Shown one piece after another: positions 6,517-12,794 of a stretch of 12,794 bases of DNA (position 1 is its first letter; each line of letters opens with the position of its first letter). The DNA is from CAZRZN01 sp964604565 (GTDB lineage: Bacteria; Pseudomonadota; Alphaproteobacteria; Rhodobacterales; Rhodobacteraceae). The DNA is taken from NCBI GenBank assembly GCA_964604565.1, contig CAZRZN010000109.1:1-12794 (forward strand). Reading direction: 5' to 3'. Under the pieces are notes generated by a model that had not been told where the DNA came from, searched no databases, and saw only the letters and a program-made list of their open reading frames with translations. The position numbers were made by a program, and so were the translations under genes.

Positions 6517-7791
6517 CTATCGTAACCCCGCGGGCACAAGCAGTTTTTTCAACCACGAAAAGGCCATCGATATCTGCCTGCCGCAAAATCTGAAAAACGA
6601 GGAAATGAAGTAGAGCCATCTCAACTCGTAGGGCAGTTTTAAAAGGAAGTAATCCTTGATGTTGGGTTTGAAAGACCGGTTCGCCTGACGCAACAGATAT
6701 GACATGCGGGACGCGGCCGGCGCCCACCATCTTGGCAATGACGCAATTTCCGAAACGATCTCTTCCGAGTGCGCGTTGTGGTTTCCGATACGCAACATGG
6801 ACAGTCTGAGCAGTTGACGGACCCTTGGGTCTTCGGGCCATGACGCGGGATCGCTCGTGTCAGATCGCGTCGCGGCTTCGAACCCGAAAGAAACTTTCAG
6901 AACGTCTTCAAGCCCGTATTCGCGGGCGATCCCGTCTACCGCGGCGGCATTGGCCCTGTAGTAATGCCTGAGGGCGGACATGTCTGCCAGCCACTTCAGG
7001 GAATCCCAGAAGTGACGGGAGTGGTGCGAGCAGAGATAGGGTATGAGGATATCGTAATTCATGACGTTGAAGTCCTTGCCACCAAGATGCACGCTCTGGC
7101 AGGTGGCAAACACCTCCTCGAGGCTGACCTTGAACAGATCCGCATCAATGTTGGAATGCACTTCGATCAGAATGCCCTCGGGTGAGATCACCGCCAGATC
7201 GCTCTTGAAGAACTCCGCGAATTTTTCCTCGTCTTCCGTTTGCGCAAAAATCCCCCTTTTCGGGTCCAGCATGATCTTGTAGCCGTTCTGCCTTGCAAGA
7301 GACAGAATATCCCCGAAATCCGCAGGATCGACCAGCACATCGATGTCCCTGGAGGTGCGCAGGCTTGGAGTCTCGTAGATCTCGCAAAGCGTCAGACCCT
7401 TCAGAAAGACATTCCTGACATTCAAAGGCTCGAGACATTTCTCGAGAAAGTTTCTTTGCGCAGCCAGCACAAGCAGCCAGCGCATGGTCGAATTCATCGC
7501 GGCCTGCTTCAACCCAAGGGCGCCGATCTGCTCTTCGGACAGCAGCTTGAACCTCACGACATGGTGATGAAGAAAGGGAAGAACATGAAGCTTTTCCGAA
7601 ATATCACGCAAGTATGTCCATTCCTCGATCCCTTTCGGGGCAAGGTCCACAAGACGCGCTCCTTCTTCTTCTGAGAGATGTTCGCGCGATGCCAGGAGCA
7701 AAAACGGCGCCACCTCGAAATTCGGCTCGGTTCTCAAATCGACCTTCTTCTCAAATATCTTCCCGATCTCGCCTGACATCCTTGAATCCAT
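6517..7791 (-). CDS. Nucleotidyltransferase-family protein of lasso clusters (N)
   Basis: A 424-residue protein resembling the uncharacterised nucleotidyltransferase family (PF14907-like) often found beside lasso kinases. The active-site region is visible: FLKGLTL (129-135), then SLRTSRDIDVLVDPADF (143-159), with the D149-x-D151 pair expected to bind metal. The rest is helical with a basic, aromatic C-terminus and no clear membrane span. In the pseudomycoidin system a related protein was reported to add hexose units to the kinase-phosphorylated C-terminal Ser; this one may act likewise, which is inference. It starts at ATG 7791, or at the in-frame ATG four codons later; the Shine-Dalgarno is weak for both. 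It is transcribed leftward, converging on the cyclase. A role in glycan synthesis for the neighbouring polysaccharide genes is the main alternative. Confidence 0.78.
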   Translation of the reverse strand: MDSRMSGEIGKIFEKKVDLRTEPNFEVAPFLLLASREHLSEEEGARLVDLAPKGIEEWTYLRDISEKLHVLPFLHHHVVRFKLLSEEQIGALGLKQAAMNSTMRWLLVLAAQRNFLEKCLEPLNVRNVFLKGLTLCEIYETPSLRTSRDIDVLVDPADFGDILSLARQNGYKIMLDPKRGIFAQTEDEEKFAEFFKSDLAVISPEGILIEVHSNIDADLFKVSLEEVFATCQSVHLGGKDFNVMNYDILIPYLCSHHSRHFWDSLKWLADMSALRHYYRANAAAVDGIAREYGLEDVLKVSFGFEAATRSDTSDPASWPEDPRVRQLLRLSMLRIGNHNAHSEEIVSEIASLPRWWAPAASRMSYLLRQANRSFKPNIKDYFLLKLPYELRWLYFISSFFRFCGRQISMAFSWLKKLLVPAGLR

Positions 7792-8115
7792 CCTGGCCAG
7801 TTCGAGGGGGGGTATTGCGAAATTCCCTTCGCTTTCACCCTCCGGCCGGTCGCATCACGGGGGGCGGACAGATTTGGCGCCAGTCTGTGCCAGTCCCTTA
7901 TCCTCTGCAAGGAGGTCTTTCCAGCTTGAGATGTCCGCGGAACCCGGCATCTTGCGGCAATATCCGATTTGCCACCGAAATCTCCCCACCTGCAAGAGCT
8001 CTGCGCTGCCCCAGGATCATCCGGTTGACCGCCTGACAGCGACCACTTACACAAATTCAGGGCTGACCGTTTCACAGCACGACGGACGTCTCCTTTGCGC
8101 CAAGAGAAGCGAGTC
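7792..8115. promoter_or_regulatory. Divergent intergenic region between N and the Wzz/BY-kinase gene
   Basis: These 324 bases hold no gene I can support; open frames crossing them look like chance. Rightward, TTGACC (8025-8030), a 17-base spacer and TACACA (8048-8053) could be a promoter for the Wzz gene with a leader of about 55 bases. An imperfect dyad ACAGA-N11-TCTGT (7868-7888), with the palindrome TGGCGCCA (7875-7882) inside, is operator-like. This gap is the natural right border of the lasso cluster. Confidence 0.35.
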
Positions 8116-10272
8116 ATGAATACCCAGACGAGTTTGCCATCCGCTCAAAAGTTCCGGTTTTCCCCGTTCCGCCAACGGGACGAGCTGGACATCTTCGCCG
8201 TGCTGCGCACGCTCTGGCGGGGGCGCTGGCTGGTGGTGCTGTTCATGCTCGTCTGCTTTGTCCTGGGCGGATACTACGCCTATCGGATCGCGCAGCCCAG
8301 CTTCAGCGCGACCGCGGTCATCGAGCTAAAGCCGCGGCAATCGCAAATCCTCGGCCTTGAATCCGTTGTCTCGGGGAGTTCGGTCGATACCGCCAGCCTG
8401 AACACCGAAATCGCGACGCTGCGCTCACGCGAGATGGCCGAAACCGTTGTCAGAAGGCTGGAGCTTCACGAGGAGGCCCGCTTCGAACCCTCGCCGACCC
8501 CGGCCCCGACCTTGAAAAACCGCATCAAGGACATGCTGGGGATGCTGCCACCGCCGCCGGTCTGGACAGAGGAACAAAAGGCACAGATCGCCCTGCAGCG
8601 CGCAACGTCGTTTGTGCGGTCCTCAGTTTCCGCGCAGGGGCAACGTGAAACCTATCTTGTGCTGGTCTCGGCCCGCGCCTCAAGGCCCACGACCGCCAGT
8701 GCCTTGGCCAACGCCTTGGCAGAAGCCTATATCGACGCGCAGGTCGAAGAAAAATACGACGAGACCGAACAGGCGATCAGCTGGCTTTCGGATCGCGTCA
8801 GGGAACTGGAAACGGATCTGCGGGAGCGCGAAACCCGGATCAACGACTTGCAGTCGGACACCGATCTGGTCAATCGCAATGCTCTTCAGTCCGTGCTGCT
8901 GCAAGCCAAGGAATTCCGTGACCGGATCGAGAGCCGGCAGGAGACGCTCATCACGCTTCAGGAACGCCTGGACCAGCAGGAAGCCGCGCTCGGGTCACGG
9001 GACAAGGCACAGATCCTCACGGCCTTCGAGGATACCTTCCTGACCCGCCTCGGCGCACAACTCGGCGCCTCGCTCGAAGGCAATGAGACCAACCGCGAAG
9101 AGTTTCTCGCCCGCGCAGAGGCCGTGGCGGAAAGGACCCGCTTGTCCCTCACGCGTGTTCAGGACGAAATCGACGCGCTTTCGCAATCGCTCGAAAGCAT
9201 CCAGTCCAGGATCGACGAGCAAAGCAGCGATCTGCGGCAGCTGGAACAGATGGAACGCGAGCTCGCGGTGTCGCGCGACCTCTACGAGACCTTCCTGACC
9301 GGCCTGCAGGAGGCGACGGTGCAGGTCGGCCTCGTGCGGCCGGATTCGCGCATCATGTCCCGCGCCGTCATACCCGGCGCCGCGGACAGCCCGCAGAAGC
9401 CACAAATCCTGATCATGTCGCTTTTTCTGGGGTTCGTGATCGGCCTCACGGTGCTTCTCGTGCGGGAGTTCCTGAACAACCGCATCCAGAACATGGACGA
9501 CCTGGAAAACCTGACCGAACTGCCCGTGCTGGGCTCCGTTCCCTCCTTTCCGATCCGCAAGCGCAAGGAGCTGATGGGGTTCCTGGCCTCCAATCCGACA
9601 TCCTCCGGGGTCGAGGCGCTGCGCAATCTGCGCACCTCCCTGCTGATGCAGAATCTCGATCAGTCGCCGCAGGTCATCATGATCACCTCTTCGGTGCCAG
9701 GCGAGGGCAAGACCTCGTTGTCGCTGGCGCTGGCGCATAACCTTGTCGGGCTGGGCAAACGCGTCCTGCTGATCGAGGGGGACATCCGGCGGCGGATGCT
9801 GAACAATTACCTGAAACTGCCGCAGGACACGCCCGGTCTTCTGGACATCACCACCGGGGCGGTCAGCATGGGCGATGGCATCCTGCATGAGCCGACCACC
9901 GGGATCGATATCATTGTCGGCCAGAAAAGCTCCGTGAACCCGGCGGACCTGTTTTCGTCCTCCGCGTTCAAACAACTCATCGACGCGCTGCGCAAGGAGT
10001 ATGATCACATCCTGATCGACACCCCGCCGGTCCTGGTGGTGCCGGATGCCCGGATCATCGCCCCCCTGACGGACAGCGCGCTCTATGTCGTGAAATGGGA
10101 TTCCACAACGCGCGAGCAGATCCGCAGCGGCGTGAAACTCTTCGAGGCCTTCAGCCTCCGGCTCACCGGCTTTGCCATTACCCAGGTCAACACCCGCCGT
10201 ATCCGCAGCTACGGATATGGCGACCTCTACGGGGCCTATTCCAGCTACGGCAAGGCCTATTACGACAAGTGA
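8116..10272 (+). CDS. Exopolysaccharide chain-length regulator fused to a BY-type tyrosine kinase
   Basis: A 718-residue inner-membrane protein of the Wzc/ExoP kind that controls polysaccharide polymerisation and export. The order is: cytoplasmic N-terminus, first membrane helix about 38-57, Wzz periplasmic domain with long coiled coils (about 215-295 and 335-395), Pro-containing segment VIPGAADSPQKPQ (418-430), second membrane helix about 431-450, then the kinase. Kinase motifs are Walker A SVPGEGKTS (526-534), Walker A' LLIEGDIRR (551-559), and Walker B ILIDTPPVL (632-640). In Walker A' the usual first Asp is Glu554. The C-terminus has seven Tyr between 699 and 716, the expected autophosphorylation cluster. 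ATG 8116 is preferred over an in-frame TTG at 8095 because neither has a strong ribosome site and the ATG is conventional. It opens the glycan-type part of the window. Confidence 0.9.
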   Translation: MNTQTSLPSAQKFRFSPFRQRDELDIFAVLRTLWRGRWLVVLFMLVCFVLGGYYAYRIAQPSFSATAVIELKPRQSQILGLESVVSGSSVDTASLNTEIATLRSREMAETVVRRLELHEEARFEPSPTPAPTLKNRIKDMLGMLPPPPVWTEEQKAQIALQRATSFVRSSVSAQGQRETYLVLVSARASRPTTASALANALAEAYIDAQVEEKYDETEQAISWLSDRVRELETDLRERETRINDLQSDTDLVNRNALQSVLLQAKEFRDRIESRQETLITLQERLDQQEAALGSRDKAQILTAFEDTFLTRLGAQLGASLEGNETNREEFLARAEAVAERTRLSLTRVQDEIDALSQSLESIQSRIDEQSSDLRQLEQMERELAVSRDLYETFLTGLQEATVQVGLVRPDSRIMSRAVIPGAADSPQKPQILIMSLFLGFVIGLTVLLVREFLNNRIQNMDDLENLTELPVLGSVPSFPIRKRKELMGFLASNPTSSGVEALRNLRTSLLMQNLDQSPQVIMITSSVPGEGKTSLSLALAHNLVGLGKRVLLIEGDIRRRMLNNYLKLPQDTPGLLDITTGAVSMGDGILHEPTTGIDIIVGQKSSVNPADLFSSSAFKQLIDALRKEYDHILIDTPPVLVVPDARIIAPLTDSALYVVKWDSTTREQIRSGVKLFEAFSLRLTGFAITQVNTRRIRSYGYGDLYGAYSSYGKAYYDK

Positions 10273-10575
10273 TCCGGCAAGCCATCTGGCTGCGATACCC
10301 CGGCCCCAATGGCGCGGTCCATTGTCGGACCGCCCGGCCTGAGGCTTCATCGCATCCGGGGCAGGCTGCGTCACCTCTGCACAAGCGCTCCCCAGAGGCC
10401 CAAACCACGCCGCGATCGCCGCCGAAAGCCTTGCATCTTCACGATGGTCCGGGGGCATTGTCGCTTTGCGAGTACAGAAATTGATCCCATAATGTTGATT
10501 ATGTAATTATTCCAGATTGCATACAGGCAGATGCGACCCGCGCTCCGCCGGGCATCGCGGACCGCATCGACCCGA
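10273..10575. other. Convergent intergenic region after the Wzz/BY-kinase gene
   Basis: No gene is supported in these 303 bases. A perfect hairpin GCGGTCC-ATTGTC-GGACCGC (10314-10333) lies about 40 bases after the kinase stop but has no T-run, so it is at best a weak terminator. Near 10480-10515 the sequence turns AT-rich and holds a small dyad CATAAT-GTTG-ATTATG (10488-10503). Confidence 0.35.
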
Positions 10576-11499
10576 TCAGGTCAGCTTCGGGTTCACCCAA
10601 TGCTGGAACCCGTCCAGCCCCTTGGTGGAGATGACGGCGCCATCGACCTCGAAGGTGCTGTTCGTGCCAAAGCTGAACACGCAGGTCCAGCCAAGCCGGG
10701 CAAGGATGCGGTGCAGGTTTTCCTCGATCTTTGCACCATGCGTGCCGATCGCCACCGAGCGCAGATTCGTCTGGATCATGTCGGCGGCGTCCTCGATGAC
10801 CTGATCCTCGACACCCTGGATGTCGATATGCGCGACATCGAACACCCTGTCCCGATGCACGCGCAGCAACTCACCAAGCGTGACGACAGGGGCCGCTTCC
10901 AGCACGGCATCCTCGACGCGGCCGACATATTCGACCTTCCGCGTCAATTGCGGCCCGTCCAGCTCCGTCTCGGACGACCGGGCCCCATGCCCTGCAAAGA
11001 GCGGGGCACCGACCGGGAAATAGACATTCGTGTCCGCCTTGCCGGATGGAAAGACCACGGCCCGGACAAGGTGCCGTTCGTCCTCGGAGATCCCGTTCAC
11101 GGCCATGTTGTCATGGAGCCATTCAAAGCGCGTCGGCTCGGCCTCCACCGCGATGAAATATCGCGACGTGATCCCCTTGCGCGCGGCGGCATGGGCGGCG
11201 GAGGCGGTCCAGGGTCCGGTTCCAGCGCCGAGTTCAAGCATGTTGAATTCCCCCGAGGCACGGTTCACCGCGGACAGAACGGCGCCCATTTCATAGTAGT
11301 TCGGGCTTTGCGGCCGGGGCAAGGGCGGGGTGTCGTGGTAATCCTGCGCCGCCTTCTTTTCGAGAACGGAGATATATTTGCCGGGATAGAGCCGGTCTAT
11401 TCTTGCCAGGCTCCCCAGAAAACTTGCGGTATATCCGGCGGGAACGGATCCGCTCCACGGCGCATAGCTTTCAAAGACGTCCCCATATGGATTCTGCAT
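10576..11499 (-). CDS. FkbM-family-like SAM-dependent methyltransferase
   Basis: A 307-residue soluble protein with a Rossmann-type methyltransferase fold. Motif I MLELGAGTGPW is at 87-97, the acidic ribose-binding strand end is VEAEP (118-122), and the FkbM-like segment AHIDIQGVEDQVI (223-235) replaces the usual Asp-x-Glu-Gly-x-Glu with Asp-Ile-Gln-Gly-Val-Glu. Family members O-methylate sugars, polyketides or other acceptors; the acceptor here cannot be read from sequence. Next to a Wzz kinase and a sulfotransferase, a glycan acceptor is the simplest inference. ATG 11499 has AAGGGG 7 bases upstream. It lies 315 bases downstream of the sulfotransferase on the same strand, so a shared transcript is possible. 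Confidence 0.75.
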   Translation of the reverse strand: MQNPYGDVFESYAPWSGSVPAGYTASFLGSLARIDRLYPGKYISVLEKKAAQDYHDTPPLPRPQSPNYYEMGAVLSAVNRASGEFNMLELGAGTGPWTASAAHAAARKGITSRYFIAVEAEPTRFEWLHDNMAVNGISEDERHLVRAVVFPSGKADTNVYFPVGAPLFAGHGARSSETELDGPQLTRKVEYVGRVEDAVLEAAPVVTLGELLRVHRDRVFDVAHIDIQGVEDQVIEDAADMIQTNLRSVAIGTHGAKIEENLHRILARLGWTCVFSFGTNSTFEVDGAVISTKGLDGFQHWVNPKLT

Positions 11500-11606
11500 C
11501 GATGCGCCCCTTGGACTTCAGGTTCTGTGCAACAGGTATCGCCAGGACCTGGGCAACACCCTCTCCTCTGAACTGAACCTGCCGGAATTCAAGCTTCTCG
11601 TTGCGC

Positions 11607-11774
11607 CTACCGGCCCTTCCGATCGACCTTGGCGGGCAGCCTGCCACCAAGACCTAGGCGTATAAACATCCAGGTGCGGTCCATCATCCACTTCCAGAAA
11701 CCGGCATCTTCTCTCCACTCACAATTTTTCAGAGTCGAGTAGAAAATATAAATGGCTTCGTACATCCTGTTCAT
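11607..11774 (-). CDS. Possible 55-residue small protein or gene remnant between sulfotransferase and methyltransferase
   Basis: The 315-base stretch 11500-11814 holds one plausible short frame on the minus strand, from ATG 11774 to TAG 11607. It begins MNRMYEAIYIFYSTLKN, has four Trp (20, 27, 29, 35) and ends RLPAKVDRKGR. The aromatic and basic composition looks protein-like, and its direction matches both neighbours. It has no convincing ribosome site, and a TAA lies seven codons upstream, so it could equally be the eroded C-terminal end of a larger gene. Not recognised as any family. The rest of the stretch shows nothing I can name. Confidence 0.3.
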   Translation of the reverse strand: MNRMYEAIYIFYSTLKNCEWREDAGFWKWMMDRTWMFIRLGLGGRLPAKVDRKGR

Positions 11775-11814
11775 ATAAAGCGGCCAAGGGCTTTATGAGA
11801 CACAACGCATCACA

Positions 11815-12549
11815 TTAAACCTCATAACCGAATGTATTGAGTAGATCAGAAAGCTTATCGTTCATGGAAGAAATCGTCTCTTGAGATAGTTTTCGCTTAT
11901 GATCTCCCGGTTTAACTTGCCTCTTGTGTCTACTGGCGTCTTCATATGGAACATTAAAGTTTAGAAGTTTTTTGATACGGTCGTTAATATCAGGTGTAAT
12001 TGGCTGATCAACAAAGGTAGAAAAATCATCAAGCCACTTCTGTGAGTCTTCGACCATATCTTCATATTTCAGAAGAAGGATATCCTCATGAGTTTCAAGT
12101 ATGCCTTTCAGAGTTTCAAGCCTATTGACGTATCCACCAACCGCTTCAATTGCAAACTTATCAATTGGTGTAGCTGACGCCCGCTGTCTCTCTGCCAAAA
12201 ATTTCTTTTTCTTTTCAGCATCTTCTGGGACTATATGACTGGCTGCCAACGAGAAGTATTGCGACGTGATACAGTCTCTTGGATCTCTAACCTGAACGAC
12301 CAGACGTATCTTTTTCAAAACATCCATGGTTTGCGCTCTAGGTGATCTGGCAATTCCATAGTACATATTCTCAAGAGAGATTTTACTCTCATACTGAGAG
12401 TAAACTTCATGTTCAGGCAGAGGAGATCCCATAACGCGTTTCGAAATTTCATCTATGTCATATCCCTTCTCCTTGAGAATTTCGACAAAGATATAATTTG
12501 CGACTGTACTCCCTGCCTTGTGCATTGAAAGTGCCATCATGCTTTTCAT
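11815..12549 (-). CDS. PAPS-dependent sulfotransferase-like protein, AT-rich
   Basis: A 244-residue cytoplasmic protein with the sulfotransferase P-loop kinase-like fold. The 5'-phosphosulfate loop is HKAGST (10-15), the 3'-phosphate region VRDPRDCITSQYFS (87-100), and LLLKYEDMVED (158-168) matches the later conserved core strand. It would move sulfate from PAPS to a hydroxyl, likely on a carbohydrate or small molecule; the acceptor is unknown. ATG 12549 has AGGA 7 bases upstream. Base use is clearly more AT-rich than the other genes here, with many AAA, ATA and TCA-type codons, suggesting recent transfer. Its place before the methyltransferase suggests glycan decoration; sulfation of the lasso peptide is a less likely alternative. 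Confidence 0.8.
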   Translation of the reverse strand: MKSMMALSMHKAGSTVANYIFVEILKEKGYDIDEISKRVMGSPLPEHEVYSQYESKISLENMYYGIARSPRAQTMDVLKKIRLVVQVRDPRDCITSQYFSLAASHIVPEDAEKKKKFLAERQRASATPIDKFAIEAVGGYVNRLETLKGILETHEDILLLKYEDMVEDSQKWLDDFSTFVDQPITPDINDRIKKLLNFNVPYEDASRHKRQVKPGDHKRKLSQETISSMNDKLSDLLNTFGYEV

Positions 12550-12794
12550 TTACGTGTCCTATCCTAGTGACAATTACAGCAGAACATTCCAAAAGAAGAA
12601 TGCGGCGCCGTTCATCTTGTCGCTGTTTTGCTCAGCCATCAAGCGCTTTGGTTCAGTGCACTCGAACACACAGCCTCAAAAATTGCAAAAGCCCAGATCT
12701 CCACAACAGTCAACCGGTCCAGCAGGCATCTTGACTGTGCCGAAGACCTATCCAGAAAAGCCGGACCCGTTCAGACACGCGCTTGCACCCGTCC
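12550..12794. other. Right window edge, no supported gene
   Basis: Upstream of the sulfotransferase the composition returns to higher GC. Frames on both strands stay open for some distance. One on the minus strand includes the protein-like string LLDRLTVVEIWAFAIFE and stops inside this region; another gives a 21-residue peptide beginning MAEQNSDKMNGAAFFF. Neither has a good start or a family I recognise. They could be an eroded gene or the edge of a mobile element reaching past the window. Confidence 0.25.

Noticed and set aside
7734..8117. 127-codon minus-strand frame in the N/Wzz gap
   Set aside because: Overlaps the N start in another frame, with no recognisable features and an Arg/Ser/Gly-rich shadow-like composition.
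8995..10458. 487-codon minus-strand open frame opposite the Wzz/BY-kinase
   Set aside because: It is the antisense shadow of a gene with clear domain motifs; its His-, Gln- and Arg-rich translation shows no family pattern.
10531..11571. 346-codon plus-strand open frame opposite the methyltransferase
   Set aside because: Antisense to a frame with clear SAM-binding motifs; the translation is low-complexity Arg/Gly-rich with no recognisable domain.
1..12794. tRNA, rRNA, CRISPR array, or complete insertion sequence
   Set aside because: Reading both strands showed no cloverleaf-like conserved arms, no regularly spaced repeats and no transposase motifs; the only long direct repeat is the contig overlap.

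Overview
The window reads as accessory DNA from a GC-rich alphaproteobacterium. Rhodobacterales is my best guess, but no rRNA or housekeeping marker fixes the taxon. It holds an apparently complete lasso-peptide (RiPP) gene cluster of the kinase-containing, paeninodin/pseudomycoidin-like type. This is followed by genes typical of exopolysaccharide or surface-glycan loci.

Lasso cluster, about 124-7791. An ABC exporter (D, 124-1947, minus) is divergent from a PqqD-like leader-binding protein (B1, 2185-2463, plus) and the 56-residue precursor (A, 2669-2839, plus). A strong hairpin terminator follows A. Facing them are an HPr-kinase-type peptide kinase (K, 2900-3897, minus) and a transglutaminase-like leader peptidase (B2, 4027-4497, minus). 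The asparagine-synthetase-like macrolactam cyclase (C, 4601-6457, plus) is divergent from B2. A nucleotidyltransferase-family protein (N, 6517-7791, minus) converges on C. The expected path is as follows: B1 binds the leader, B2 cuts after Leu23, C joins the new N-terminal Gly24 to Glu32 to make a 9-residue ring, K phosphorylates the C-terminal Ser56, N may elaborate the phosphorylated end, and D exports the product. The predicted 33-residue core is long for a lasso peptide.

The K gene looks broken only because of assembly. A run of 100 N (3497-3596) is flanked by two identical 55-base copies of the same sequence. Merging the copies and removing the N restores one 280-codon frame with all kinase motifs.

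Glycan-type region, about 8116-12549. A Wzz-type chain-length/BY-kinase fusion (8116-10272, plus) is followed on the minus strand by an FkbM-like methyltransferase (10576-11499), a possible 55-residue ORF (11607-11774), and a visibly AT-rich sulfotransferase (11815-12549) that looks horizontally acquired. These may serve an exopolysaccharide. A role in tailoring the lasso peptide is possible but unsupported. No tRNA, rRNA, CRISPR array, transposase or complete insertion sequence was recognised.
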